From NCBI RefSeq assembly GCF_023736115.1, contig NZ_JAKQZC010000003.1, positions 1 through 64,000 on the forward strand: a DNA stretch of 64,000 bases, read 5' to 3'. A model generated the notes under the pieces. That model did not search any database. It was given only the letters and a program-made list of their open reading frames with translations, and was not told where the DNA came from. The DNA is from Salinicola avicenniae (GTDB taxonomy: Bacteria > Pseudomonadota > Gammaproteobacteria > Pseudomonadales > Halomonadaceae). This document shows positions 43,840-53,025 of the stretch, in pieces. Made by a program: the position numbers and the translations under genes. The first letter of the stretch is position 1, and the number at the start of each line of letters is the position of its first letter.

Positions 43840-45147
43840 ATGCCATATCGATACCATCGTCTGTCGTTCGCCATTGCCGTCGCCGCTCTAGGCGCGGCAG
43901 CCTCCGGGCCCGTTCTGGCGGGTGCCTTCCAACTGCAGGAGCAAAGTGTCAGCGGCCAGGGCAACTCCTGGGCGGGGCGCTCATCCAACGTGCAGGATGC
44001 GACCATCGTTTTCAGCAACCCGGCGGGGATGTCGTTTCTCGATCGCGCGCAGCTGACGGGCGGGGTCAACTATATCGACGCCAGTGCCGACATCAGCGAC
44101 GCTAGCGGGACCCAGGCGACCGCGGCCGGCCCTGTGCCGAGCAGCGGCAGCAACGATGGTGACATGATTCCGCACAAGGCGATTCCCTTCGGCTACTACG
44201 TGCAGCCGATCAACGATCGCTGGAGCTTCGGGCTAGGGGTCTATGCCCCCTTCGGTCTGATCACCGACTACGATGACGATTTCCAGGGGCGCTACTTCGG
44301 CAATTACAGCGAGGTAGAGGTGATCACGGCGCAGCCGACGCTCTCCTATCGGTTCAACGACAAGTTCGCGATCGGTTTCGGTGTGACCTACAACACCATC
44401 AAGGGGGAGCTGGAGAGCAAGACACCGAACCCTGTCAGTCCCACCGCGGCCGGAGATGGGACGGTCAATGTGGAAGGGGATGACGAGGCGTGGGGCTACA
44501 ATATCGGCCTGATCTACCGACCGGTCGAGTCCACCACGCTGGGGGTGACCTATCGCTCCAAGGTCGATTACACCCTGGATGGCGATATCGATGCTTCCCA
44601 GGTCTTCGGCGGTATCAATCCCGGCACCGGCGCACCGGTGTTCCTCGATGCCGAGGGCGATGCGTCTCTCGATATTACGCTGCCGGAGACGATCGACTTC
44701 TCGGTCACCCATAAGCTCGATGATCGCTGGACGATCATGGCGGGGGCGACCTACATCCGTTGGAGTCGCTTCGACGAACTGGTTGTGGATAACAATCTCG
44801 GCATTCCGGTCGAAGAGCAGCAGGACTACGACGATGCCTGGCAGTACTCGGCCGGGCTCTCCTACCGGGTCAACCCGGAGTGGATCCTGCGTGGCGGCCT
44901 GGCCTACGACCAATCACCGATCAGCGATGCGGTGCGCACCGTGCGCGTGCCGACCGCTGACCGTACGCTGGTATCGCTGGGGGCGGGGTGGAGCCCGATG
45001 CCCGAGCTGACGATCGATGTCGCCTACAGCTATATCTGGGAGAGCAACGCGCCGATCGAGCAGCAGGATGAGAACGGCAACAGCTATCAGGCCGACTACG
45101 ACAACTCGCTCAACCTGTTCGGTCTGCAGGCGACCTACCGCTTCTGA
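43840..45147 (+). CDS. fadL: FadL/OmpP1-type outer-membrane transport protein
   Basis: 435 residues. Signal peptide with cleavage after GPVLA, giving the FadL hallmark start GAFQLQEQSVSGQGNSWAG (hatch domain), then NVQDATIVFSNPAGMSFL. The rest alternates as in a 14-strand barrel and ends in an aromatic residue (LQATYRF), the usual outer-membrane sorting signal. It lets long-chain fatty acids or other hydrophobic compounds cross the outer membrane. ATG start after GGGGAT; the frame opens 30 codons earlier without a signal peptide. Single gene with terminator. Confidence 0.93.
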   Translation: MPYRYHRLSFAIAVAALGAAASGPVLAGAFQLQEQSVSGQGNSWAGRSSNVQDATIVFSNPAGMSFLDRAQLTGGVNYIDASADISDASGTQATAAGPVPSSGSNDGDMIPHKAIPFGYYVQPINDRWSFGLGVYAPFGLITDYDDDFQGRYFGNYSEVEVITAQPTLSYRFNDKFAIGFGVTYNTIKGELESKTPNPVSPTAAGDGTVNVEGDDEAWGYNIGLIYRPVESTTLGVTYRSKVDYTLDGDIDASQVFGGINPGTGAPVFLDAEGDASLDITLPETIDFSVTHKLDDRWTIMAGATYIRWSRFDELVVDNNLGIPVEEQQDYDDAWQYSAGLSYRVNPEWILRGGLAYDQSPISDAVRTVRVPTADRTLVSLGAGWSPMPELTIDVAYSYIWESNAPIEQQDENGNSYQADYDNSLNLFGLQATYRF

Positions 45148-45169
45148 CTCTCGACCGGGTTCGTCAGGC

Positions 45170-45196
45170 GGCCCCGGCGTTTGCCGGGGCCTTTTT
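45170..45196 (+). terminator. Terminator of the FadL gene
   Basis: GGCCCCGGC (45170-45178) pairs with GCCGGGGCC (45183-45191), then TTTTT. It lies 22 nt after the stop. Confidence 0.93.
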
Positions 45197-45211
45197 CGTT
45201 CCGAGACTCGG

Positions 45212-47284
45212 TCACCAGATCACCACGCGCTCCTCCGGCGGCAGATAGAGGGCGTCGCTTGGCGTCACGTCGAAGGCGTCGTACCAGGCGTCCATATTGC
45301 GCACGATGCCGTTGACCCGGAACTGCGATGGCGAATGCGGGTCGCTCTGTACCCGGTTGATCATTGCCTCCTCGCGCATCAGGCGCCGCCAGACCTGGCC
45401 CCAGGCCAGAAAGAAGCGTTGATCTCCACTGAAGCCGTCGATCATGGGAGCCGGCTCGCCATCGAGCGAGCGGTGATAGGCGCTCAGTGCGATGTTGAGC
45501 CCGCCCAGATCGCCGATGTTCTCGCCCATCGTCAGCTGTGGATTCAACGGATAGCCCGGTACGGGCTCGTAAGCGGCGTACTGCTCCCCCAGTCGGGCAG
45601 CCAGTACATCGAAACGTTCGGCGTCGGTTGGCGTCCACCAGTCGGTCAGCAGCCCAGAGCCATCGGACTTACGACCCTGGTCATCGAAGCCGTGGCTCAT
45701 CTCGTGACCGATGACCGAGCCGATACCGCCGTAGTTGACCGCCGGGTCGGCATTCGGATCGAAGAAGGGCGGCTGCAGGATCGCCGCGGGGAAGACGACC
45801 TCGTTGCGGGAAGGCGCATAGTAGGCGTTGACCGTCTGGGGGTTCATGAACCACTCGTCGTCATCCACCGGCTTGCCTAGCTTGTCGAGGTCGTCCTGCC
45901 AGTGCCAGCGTCGGGCCTCGCCGATATCGCCATAGAGGTTATCGGGGTCGATGGTCATGCCGGCATAGGTTTCCCACTTCTCGGGATAGGCGATCTTCGC
46001 GGTAAAGGCATCGAGCTTGTCGAGCGCCCGCGCCCGCGTGGTATCGGTCATCCAACCGACCTGATTGACGAGCCGGTCGCGATAAGCATCCTCCAGATTG
46101 GTGACCAGTGTCTCCATCTGCTGCTTGGCACTCGGCGGGAAGTGCAGCATCACGTAGAGTTTGCCCGCCGCCTGCCCGAGCTGTTCGTTGATCAGTGCCA
46201 CGCCACGCTTCCAGCGTTCGCGCTGCTGCGGCTGGCCGGAGAGCTGCTGGCCGTGGAAGGCGAAGTGCGCCTCGGAGAGATCGCGGGCGAGATAGGGGGC
46301 ATTGGCATCGAGCAGGCGGAAGCGGGTGTAGGCCTTGAGCGTCGAGAGCGGCGTCTCGTCGTAGAGACGAGCGAGATCGCGAATGGCGCTGTTTTCGGTC
46401 AGCACTAGCGTCTCCTGCCCGGCGAGGCCGCCATCCTCGAGCCACGTCTGCCAGGGAAACCCGGGGGCGTACTCGGTGAGCTGGTCGGCACGCAACGGGT
46501 TGTGGGTACGGTCGCGATCGCGCTGCTCGGCAGGCGCCCACTCGACTTTCGCCGCCGCCGTCTCGAACGCCAGAATCCGGCGGGCGCTGTCGTGCGGCGC
46601 CGATTGTCCGGTCAGCGTCAGCAGCGTAGCAATATAGTCGGTATAGGCGGTACGTAGCGCCTGAAAGCGCGCCTCGTCATTGAGGTAGTAGCCACGGGTT
46701 GGCAGGACCAGCGGCAGTTGAGAGAGATAGGTCACGTAGCGGTCGGGCGCCTTGGCATCGATGTCGATCGCCGGTACGGCGATGCTCGGCACCCCAAGCC
46801 GGCTGTCGGCGGTGAATCGCGCCAGTTCGGCCTTGTTGTCAATCGCGGCCAGCCTCGTCAGGGCCGGTGTCAGCGGCGACAAGCCCCTGGCTTCGATGGC
46901 GTCCTCGTTCATCCAGGCGTGGTAAAGATCTCCCAGCCGCTGCTGGGGTGAGTCAGGTGGGGTTGCGGCACCGTCGAGCTGCTCGAGGATGTCGTGTACC
47001 TGGGCCTCGGCGCGCTCGGCGAGTTCGGTGAAGGCGCCGTAGTTGTCGCGATCGGCGGGAATCTCGTGGGTCGCCAGCCAATGGCCGTTGACGTGGTGAT
47101 AGAAGTCGTCGCCGGGCGCGACGCCGGTATCGCGGGCGTCGAGCTCGACCCCCCAGTGACCGAGCGTCGCGGCGTTCGGAAGCGGGGATGATGACGAGGC
47201 CGCGTCGACGGCTGGCGCCTGCGTAGCCATGGCCAGGGCAATGGCGAGGGTGACGCGGGGCGTTCGAATCAATCCGATAGTCAT
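45212..47284 (-). CDS. Exported M13-family zinc metallopeptidase (PepO/neprilysin type)
   Basis: 690 residues. Signal peptide MTIGLIRTPRVTLAIALAMATQAPAVDA. The N-terminal M13 domain starts at DDFYHHVNGHWLATHEIPAD. The catalytic part has NAYYAPSRNEVVFPAAILQPPFF, the zinc motif VIGHEMSHGFDDQG (HExxH) and GENIGDLGGLNIAL (third ligand Glu and Asp), and it ends in the family's PxxR-V-x-x-W-like VVIW. It cleaves oligopeptides in the periplasm. Start supported by GAGG 6 nt upstream. It follows the TonB-dependent receptor gene, with a terminator between them. Confidence 0.93.
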   Translation of the reverse strand: MTIGLIRTPRVTLAIALAMATQAPAVDAASSSSPLPNAATLGHWGVELDARDTGVAPGDDFYHHVNGHWLATHEIPADRDNYGAFTELAERAEAQVHDILEQLDGAATPPDSPQQRLGDLYHAWMNEDAIEARGLSPLTPALTRLAAIDNKAELARFTADSRLGVPSIAVPAIDIDAKAPDRYVTYLSQLPLVLPTRGYYLNDEARFQALRTAYTDYIATLLTLTGQSAPHDSARRILAFETAAAKVEWAPAEQRDRDRTHNPLRADQLTEYAPGFPWQTWLEDGGLAGQETLVLTENSAIRDLARLYDETPLSTLKAYTRFRLLDANAPYLARDLSEAHFAFHGQQLSGQPQQRERWKRGVALINEQLGQAAGKLYVMLHFPPSAKQQMETLVTNLEDAYRDRLVNQVGWMTDTTRARALDKLDAFTAKIAYPEKWETYAGMTIDPDNLYGDIGEARRWHWQDDLDKLGKPVDDDEWFMNPQTVNAYYAPSRNEVVFPAAILQPPFFDPNADPAVNYGGIGSVIGHEMSHGFDDQGRKSDGSGLLTDWWTPTDAERFDVLAARLGEQYAAYEPVPGYPLNPQLTMGENIGDLGGLNIALSAYHRSLDGEPAPMIDGFSGDQRFFLAWGQVWRRLMREEAMINRVQSDPHSPSQFRVNGIVRNMDAWYDAFDVTPSDALYLPPEERVVIW

Positions 47285-47310
47285 GCTACCTCGAGTCCGG
47301 AAGACGGATG

Positions 47311-47337
47311 AAAAAAGCCGCTGCGAATCGCAGCGGC
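47311..47337 (-). terminator. Terminator after the TonB-dependent receptor gene
   Basis: GCCGCTGCGA (47317-47326) pairs with TCGCAGCGGC (47328-47337); the A-run at 47311-47316 is the T-run on the minus strand. It separates the receptor from the M13 peptidase. Confidence 0.85.
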
Positions 47338-47377
47338 AATCGATCGAGCGTTCAGCGGTCATGATCGCGAATCGTGC

Positions 47378-50203
47378 TCAGAAGGTGTAGTTGAAGCGGG
47401 CGTAGATCGTACGACCCAAGGCATCGGCGTAGCGCGCATCGTAGCCGCTCTGGCCGACCTCCGGCTGGTTGGAGAAGGGCGGGTCGCGGTCGAACAGGTT
47501 CTTGACGCCGAGCGTGACGCGCGGGCCGGCGGTAAAGGTGTAGGCGCCGAGCACATCCCAGGTCGTGTAGGAGCCGACCTCGGCGTGGGTTTCGGGCTCG
47601 TAGTCGTCGTAGCCACTCATGTAGTGATTGACCACACCCGCGCCCCAATGGCCCTTGCTCCAGTTGAAGGTCAGCTTGTGCTTCCAGCGGAAGATGTTGC
47701 CGTAACCGCTGCGGTAGTGGCCGACATTGCTCACGTAGTCGCCATCCGGAGACTCCTGGAAATCGTAGCGGTCGACATAGGTGCCGGTATAGCCGAGCGT
47801 GAACATGCCGTACGTGGTCGGCAGACGATAGTTGGCGGAAACATCGACCCCATTGGTTTTGGTCTTGCCCAGGTTCTGGTTCTGTACCGGGATATAGTCG
47901 ATGGAGCCGTCATCGTTGCGCACGATGGAAGCCGGGTTGTTATCGATGACGTAGGCGGAGGTCGGCGTGGCAACTTCACTCTCGATTTCCACCCACCAGA
48001 AGTCGAGCCCGGCGGAGAAGCTCTGGAAGGGTTGATAGACGAAGCCGAGCGTCCAGTTCTTGGCCTCTTCCGGCTCAAGATCTTCGTTGCCGCCCTGCTG
48101 TTCCTGAAACTGGGTATTGCAGTCGCGGGTTGCCACGCCGCCGTTGGCAGGGGTGCCGCCGGGGCAGAGAACGGGATCGCTCAACCCGCTGGGTGAGTAG
48201 GTCAACTGCGCAGGGTCGTAGAGCTCGTAGAGCGACGGCGCGCGGAACCCTTCGCTGTAGGCGCCGCGCACCAGCAACTGCCGGACCGGCTGCCAGCGGA
48301 AGGAGATCTTGGGGTTGGTGGTATCGCCGACGTCGCTGTAGTCGTCGTAGCGTACGGCGGCGGTCACTTCCAGACCTTCGACGATCGGTACGTTCAACTC
48401 GCCGTAGACGCCTTTGACGTCCCGATCCTCGTCGACCGAGGCATCCGGGGAGAGCCCACCGCTGGTTGCGCGGGCGGCAACATCCGGATCGGTCTCGAGC
48501 TGCAGGCGCTCGTGACGATAGTCGGCACCGAGGGCAAAGGCCGAGGCGCCGGCGCCAAACCAGTCGCCGATCTCGCGGCTGATCTTGCCGTCCCAGGCGT
48601 AGACGTCATTCTGGGCCGACCACACCAGCCCGCTCGCCTCGGCATCGGCGAGCGCCTGCAGGCCGGCATCGGTCAACGGGTCGGTGGAAAAGGGATCGAT
48701 CAGGCCGTTGTTGAAGGCGTCTTCCAGGTCGTCATCCGAGAGGTAGCCACTACGGTAGTTGAGGTCGGTGTCGCTGCGATTCCAGGAGACGGCGCTGTCG
48801 TAGTTGAAGCCGGAAACATCACCGGTGAAATCCAGCACCAGGCGTTTGGCGTCGATGGTGCTGTCGGTCACGCGTGGGCCGGCCGGGATGCCGCGCCAGC
48901 GCACGTCGACCGGCTGGGTCGGATCGAGCGCCGGGTCATCCGGATAGAAGGGCGTGCCGGGCTGGATCTGTGGGGCCTCGGAGGTCGGAGAGGGCGCCGA
49001 GAGCGAGGTGTTCTTGTTGCGCGACCAGAGAAACGAGAGCGAGGCGGTGTGATGTTCCGCCAGCTTGGCAGCAGCGCGCGTGTAGAGCGAGGTGGTTTCG
49101 GTCTCCTGCTGGATCTGGCCGTAGCGGCCGTAGTCGTAGGAGCAGGTGCCGCCACCGGTGTCGATCAGACCCTCGCCCTCGCAACCTTCGGCGGCCAGCG
49201 GGTTGCCCGAGAGGTCGCCTTGGTAGTAGTTGGCCGGGTAGGCAAAGGAAGAGGCCGAGTAGATACCGCTGCCCGGGTCGTAGACGCTGCGAATATTGCT
49301 GCGGTCGGTGTAGTCGACGTCGTCCTGACTGCGATAGCTGATCGAACCCATGACATTGAAGCCGTCGTCCTCGAGGTCACCGTTGCCCCAGGTCGCGCTG
49401 AGATCGCCGGTATCGCCACCGCCGCTGTGTGTGGGTGCCTCGTAGCCGAAGTCGACGCTACCGCCGGACAGATTCTTCTTGGTGATGAAGTTGATCACGC
49501 CGCCAATGGCATCGGTGCCGTAGATCGCAGATGCCCCATCGCGCAGCACCTCCACCCGTTCGATGGCCCCGAAGGGGATCGAATTCAGATCGACGGCGCC
49601 GCCGTCGAGCGAGTTGTTGGCAAGCCGCCGGCCGTTCAGCAATACCAGCGTCTTGTCGGTACCGATGCCGCGCAAGTTGGCGAAGCTGGCGCCGCCGGTA
49701 ATTTCCGCCCCTGTACCGCGACCGGCGCCGTAGCCGGTATCGTTGGAGCTGAGTTCGGCGACCAGCTGTTCGGTCGAGGTGATGCCTTGTTCGCGGATCT
49801 CCTCAGCCTGGAGGATCGTCACCGGCACGGCGGTTTCGGCATCCGTTCTGGCGATAGCGGAGCCGGTGACCTCGACGCGGCCAAGATCCTGTGTCGGAAC
49901 TGCCGCCGGAGCCGCTGCCGTCGCTGCGGCTGCGGGTGCCGCCGCCGCAGGAGCTGCCGGTTCGGCCGGTGCCGCGGCGGCGGGGGCTGCGATGTCGTCG
50001 GTAGCGCCGGCCGGCGGGGCCACATAGTCATCGTCACTCTGCTGGGCCAATACCGCCGTGCTGGCGCTCAGCAGGGCGAAGGTCGAGGCCACCAGCGACA
50101 GTTTCAGCCACGGCTGTGGACGGGAGACGGCTCTCCCGGGGACTAATTTCAGACAAGGGGTTCCCGCGAGATGCTCGGCATCTCGAAATTTTGTCGTTCT
50201 CAT
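47378..50203 (-). CDS. TonB-dependent outer-membrane receptor
   Basis: 941 residues. A long signal peptide (about 53 residues, hydrophobic core LSLVASTFALLSASTAVLA) is followed by an unusual Ala/Pro-rich linker (about 61-105), the TonB-box region GRVEVTGSAI, the plug domain (VPVTILQAEEIREQGI, NLRGIGTDKTLVLLNGRR, IERVEVLRDGASAIYGTDAIGGVINFITKK) and a 22-strand barrel ending in IYARFNYTF. It takes up a large ligand using proton-motive force through TonB. The ligand is unknown: siderophore, cobalamin, sugar or peptide. Its neighbours (exported peptidases and a peptide ABC system) favour peptides. Placed 186 nt after exbD on the same strand; AAGGAAC before the ATG. Confidence 0.93.
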   Translation of the reverse strand: MRTTKFRDAEHLAGTPCLKLVPGRAVSRPQPWLKLSLVASTFALLSASTAVLAQQSDDDYVAPPAGATDDIAAPAAAAPAEPAAPAAAAPAAAATAAAPAAVPTQDLGRVEVTGSAIARTDAETAVPVTILQAEEIREQGITSTEQLVAELSSNDTGYGAGRGTGAEITGGASFANLRGIGTDKTLVLLNGRRLANNSLDGGAVDLNSIPFGAIERVEVLRDGASAIYGTDAIGGVINFITKKNLSGGSVDFGYEAPTHSGGGDTGDLSATWGNGDLEDDGFNVMGSISYRSQDDVDYTDRSNIRSVYDPGSGIYSASSFAYPANYYQGDLSGNPLAAEGCEGEGLIDTGGGTCSYDYGRYGQIQQETETTSLYTRAAAKLAEHHTASLSFLWSRNKNTSLSAPSPTSEAPQIQPGTPFYPDDPALDPTQPVDVRWRGIPAGPRVTDSTIDAKRLVLDFTGDVSGFNYDSAVSWNRSDTDLNYRSGYLSDDDLEDAFNNGLIDPFSTDPLTDAGLQALADAEASGLVWSAQNDVYAWDGKISREIGDWFGAGASAFALGADYRHERLQLETDPDVAARATSGGLSPDASVDEDRDVKGVYGELNVPIVEGLEVTAAVRYDDYSDVGDTTNPKISFRWQPVRQLLVRGAYSEGFRAPSLYELYDPAQLTYSPSGLSDPVLCPGGTPANGGVATRDCNTQFQEQQGGNEDLEPEEAKNWTLGFVYQPFQSFSAGLDFWWVEIESEVATPTSAYVIDNNPASIVRNDDGSIDYIPVQNQNLGKTKTNGVDVSANYRLPTTYGMFTLGYTGTYVDRYDFQESPDGDYVSNVGHYRSGYGNIFRWKHKLTFNWSKGHWGAGVVNHYMSGYDDYEPETHAEVGSYTTWDVLGAYTFTAGPRVTLGVKNLFDRDPPFSNQPEVGQSGYDARYADALGRTIYARFNYTF

Positions 50204-50389
50204 TGGTGTTCCTTGAATAGCGGTTTCTAGTCTTTAAAAGTCGAAGCTACTGTTTGGATAACGCGCTTTATCGAGTGCATTGTGTTTGTTTGGCCCGTGT
50301 TACCGCGCGGCGCTTGTCGCTCCCTCCCCTATGGTGTGGCCGCGTCCTGTCGCGGCAATGAATGAGCCTGAGCTGGCTGAGCGTTCGAC

Positions 50390-50791
50390 CTACTGCTGGG
50401 TCAGCACGGCGACCTTCTGAATGCCGGATCGCTCCAGGGCGGCCATGGCCTTGGCGACCGTGCCATATTCCACCCCCTCGTCCGCTTGCAGCTGCACGGC
50501 CTGCTCGGGGTTCTCCTCGTGAGCCGCCACCAAGGCTTCCTCTAGCGCCTCGACACTGTAGGTTTCCTTGCCGATGTAGTAGGCGCCCTCGGCATCGACG
50601 CTCACGACCATCGGCTCTTCGGTGTCCGGCAGCGCGACGGCGCCGGTTTCGGGTAGGTTGACGTGGACCGCGTTGGTCATCAGCGGCGCGGTGACAATAA
50701 ACACGACCAGCAGCACCAGCATGACGTCGACCAGCGGTGTCACGTTCATCTCACTGAGTACTTCATCGTCATCGTGATTGGAAAAGGCCAT
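50390..50791 (-). CDS. exbD: ExbD biopolymer transport protein
   Basis: 133 residues. One N-terminal membrane helix carries the key aspartate (MNVTPLVDVMLVLLVVFIVT) and is followed by the periplasmic domain, with VHVNLPETGAV after it. ExbD with ExbB forms the proton-driven motor that energises TonB. Lies 48 nt after exbB. Middle of a tonB-exbB-exbD set upstream of a receptor gene. Confidence 0.96.
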   Translation of the reverse strand: MAFSNHDDDEVLSEMNVTPLVDVMLVLLVVFIVTAPLMTNAVHVNLPETGAVALPDTEEPMVVSVDAEGAYYIGKETYSVEALEEALVAAHEENPEQAVQLQADEGVEYGTVAKAMAALERSGIQKVAVLTQQ

Positions 50792-50839
50792 CTCTCTTAC
50801 CTCTCGTGGGGTAACGGAAACGCGGCATGAAGCAGATCT

Positions 50840-51556
50840 TCAGCTCATGGCAGGCGAGGGCGTGTGGATCGATTCGGCGACAGCGACCTGACGCTGGCTC
50901 TGGAACGCGTGCTGCTGGGCGAGGCTGTAGAAGTCGTTCGCAAAGTCGTCCATCAGCGAGACGGCGAGCTTGAGACGGCGGGTGAAGTAGTTGTAGACGA
51001 GCACCGCCGGGACCGCGACGGCGATACCTACACCGGTCGCGATCAAGGCATGGCCGATGGGGCCGGCCACGGTATCGAGCCCGGCTTCGCCGGTTTCGCC
51101 GATGGTGATCAGGGCCTCCATGATGCCCCAGACCGTGCCAAACAGGCCGATGAACGGCGAGGTACTGCCAATACTGGCAAGAATCGCCAGGCCGCCCTCC
51201 AGGGAGCGCCGCTCGCGTTGAATCTGCTGGCGCAGGCTGCGTTCCAGGCGGTCGGAGCGATTGATCTTCTGCGCCAGTTCCTGATTGCCGGGGGCGATAT
51301 CCCGGCCGGTAATGACGGCAAAACCCGACCGGGCGATGGCAGCCATGGTGCCGGTGCGGTTTTCACTGATGGATTCGCCTTCCTCCATGCTCCGGGCCTC
51401 CCAGAAAAGCTTCTGGAAGCGCTTGTTTTCAGTACGGTCTCTGGCGAACTGCAGACCCTTTATCAGCAAAATGGCCCAGGTCACAATCGAAAATCCGATC
51501 AGTGCCCAGAGCACGGTCGGGACAATCATCGCGGTCATGTCATTGTTCTCTATCAT
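50840..51556 (-). CDS. exbB: ExbB/TolQ-family proton channel protein
   Basis: 238 residues with three membrane helices: VPTVLWALIGFSIVTWAILL, then GGLAILASIGSTSPFIGLFGTVWGIMEAL, then AGPIGHALIATGVGIAVAVPAVLVYN. The last two pairs carry the Thr/Ser residues of the proton path. The G-L-F-G-T-V-W-G-I text is diagnostic. Start at 51556 is supported by GAGGAAC 6 nt upstream; the frame opens 26 codons earlier inside the tonB end. ExbB rather than TolQ because tonB, exbD and a receptor flank it. Confidence 0.95.
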   Translation of the reverse strand: MIENNDMTAMIVPTVLWALIGFSIVTWAILLIKGLQFARDRTENKRFQKLFWEARSMEEGESISENRTGTMAAIARSGFAVITGRDIAPGNQELAQKINRSDRLERSLRQQIQRERRSLEGGLAILASIGSTSPFIGLFGTVWGIMEALITIGETGEAGLDTVAGPIGHALIATGVGIAVAVPAVLVYNYFTRRLKLAVSLMDDFANDFYSLAQQHAFQSQRQVAVAESIHTPSPAMS

Positions 51557-51611
51557 CGGAAGTTCCTCGTGAATAACGTCGAATCGTTGGTTGTCGCCAG
51601 CTTGCTTGGCA

Positions 51612-52493
51612 TCAATTGGGAAGTTGGAAGGCAATGGTCTGCAGCGCCCATCCCCGGATGGGTGTATCGCCTCGACGGGCCGGTCTGAACTTCCAACCCT
51701 TGACGGTCTCTACTGCGGCCTCATCGAGTTCGCGATGGCCACTCGACTGCACGATGTCGACCTGGCCGGCGGTGCCGTCCGGCATGACCAGAATCTTCAA
51801 CTGCACGTTGCCTTCGTAGCCGCGTCGCAGGGCCAGCGATGGGTAGCTCGGCGGCGGATTGCCGAGGCTCTGCATGCCCGATACGGCGGGGGTGACCTGA
51901 TTGCTCGAAGCTGCTGCGTCGCTCTGGCTGGCCTGTGAGCTGGGGGCACGCTGACTGGGTGCCGATTGCTGTGGCTCCGGCTCCGGCTCCGGCTCCGGCT
52001 GTGGTTGGGGCTCCGGCTCTGGCTGAGGTTCGGGCTCCGGCTGAGGCTGAGGTTCCTGCTCTGGCTGAGGCTGAGGTTCGGGCTGAGGCTGAGGCTGAGG
52101 TTCGGGCTCCGGCTCGGGTTCGGGTTCGGGTTCGGGCTCTGGCTCTGGCTCTGGTTCCGGTTGAGGCTCGGGTTCGGGAGTCACTTCCTCTTCCGCCGGC
52201 ATGACGGCGTACTCATCGACAACCGGTGTCTCCTGGACCTGGGGTGGCGGGACTGGCTGCGGTGGCGGCGGTGGAGGGGCCGCACTCAAGGTCACCGTCA
52301 CTTGAGAGGGCGACGACGCCTGGTTGGGCAGCACCGCCGCGTCGACCAGCGGCTGACGATTGAATGACCACCACAGCAGGCCGTGAATCATGACCGATAC
52401 CACGATCAGCACCATGACTTCAGGGCGTGAAATCGAGCGGCGGTGCCGGTCTCGGATCGATGGCTGAAAAGAGAGATTCTCGATGGCTGACAT
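51612..52493 (-). CDS. tonB: TonB protein with long Pro-Glu/Pro-Gln spacer
   Basis: 293 residues. The N-terminal anchor is [19 protein letters not shown], with the His that responds to ExbBD. Then comes a poly-Pro section ([14 protein letters not shown]), a periplasm-spanning run of about 68 residues of alternating Pro with Glu or Gln (about 105-172), a Ser/Ala linker, and the C-terminal TonB domain ([20 protein letters not shown] ... [20 protein letters not shown] ... GWKFRPA). It transmits energy from ExbBD to outer-membrane receptors. First gene of tonB-exbB-exbD; start at 52493, with AGAG just upstream. Confidence 0.95.
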   Translation of the reverse strand: MSAIENLSFQPSIRDRHRRSISRPEVMVLIVVSVMIHGLLWWSFNRQPLVDAAVLPNQASSPSQVTVTLSAAPPPPPPQPVPPPQVQETPVVDEYAVMPAEEEVTPEPEPQPEPEPEPEPEPEPEPEPEPEPQPQPQPEPQPQPEQEPQPQPEPEPQPEPEPQPQPEPEPEPEPQQSAPSQRAPSSQASQSDAAASSNQVTPAVSGMQSLGNPPPSYPSLALRRGYEGNVQLKILVMPDGTAGQVDIVQSSGHRELDEAAVETVKGWKFRPARRGDTPIRGWALQTIAFQLPN

Positions 52494-52694
52494 GGGAGCT
52501 CTATCGTTGTCATGGCAAGTCTTCTCGCCCTGGTCATCCAGAGCGCTCGCGTGGTGACTATGCGCAGCAACCAATGTGCCAATATCGACAAACTCCAAGA
52601 CATATCTTCAGCGCCTTGTCGGCAAGGAAGCGTCAGTTACTGGGTTGCGATGGTGTCTGCGGTGGGAGGTTTCAATACTTCTCTTGGATTTGTA

Positions 52695-52713
52695 GATAAT
52701 TTCTTTGTTTATC
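52695..52713. promoter_or_regulatory. Weak Fur-box-like site upstream of tonB
   Basis: The 19-bp stretch starts GATAAT and ends TTTATC; it matches 12 of 19 positions of the Fur consensus and keeps the outer GATAA/TTATC dyad. It is about 200 nt before tonB, in an AT-rich region where chance matches are common. The rest of the gap 52494-53025 holds no supportable gene. Confidence 0.3.
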
Positions 52714-52881
52714 GTTTTTTGTAGTTATTATCGCTTTTTGTTGATAGAGGGAATGCATGGGGTGAAAGAGAAAATGAATGAAGTTTTCAGGGTTTTATTG
52801 TGAGTTTTTGTATGCCTCGGGCGGGGCTTTTTGAGAGTGGTAGGTAAGGGATATCAATGCCCTTTTTGTGGTCGAATAAGG

Positions 52882-52914
52882 TGCGTTATTTAAAGGATGG
52901 GCAAAAATAACGCA
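52882..52914. repeat. 10-bp inverted repeat in an AT-rich gap
   Basis: TGCGTTATTT (52882-52891) pairs perfectly with AAATAACGCA (52905-52914) around 13 nt. The surrounding 52600-52990 is strikingly AT-rich for this chromosome. It could be an operator, or a stem of a small RNA that ends at the terminator 52967-52994. Confidence 0.5.
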
Positions 52915-52966
52915 TGCAATATTTATATGACGTTATAGAGTTTTTGCAGGTGGCATAGTGCCGATA

Positions 52967-52994
52967 AAAAAGCGTCTCCTAAGAGACGCTTTTT
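52967..52994. terminator. Bidirectional terminator after pepF
   Basis: AAAAAGCGTCTC (52967-52978) pairs with GAGACGCTTTTT (52983-52994), loop CTAA. On the minus strand it ends the peptide-uptake operon; on the plus strand it could end an unseen small RNA. Confidence 0.92.
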
Positions 52995-53025
52995 GGCGAT
53001 TGGCGAGGATCTTTACCTGGGCCGC

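Noticed and set aside
48512-50146. Long plus-strand reading frame opposite the TonB-dependent receptor
   Set aside because: It is the complement of a firmly identified receptor gene. High GC at third positions leaves long stop-free frames on the other strand, and the product resembles no protein.
51966-52367. Leu/Arg/Gly-rich plus-strand frames opposite the TonB spacer
   Set aside because: They are produced by the repetitive Pro-Glu codons of tonB read backwards.
52512-52724. 70-codon plus-strand frame upstream of tonB
   Set aside because: Overlaps the tonB leader, mixed composition with no motif, no ribosome binding site; treated as intergenic.
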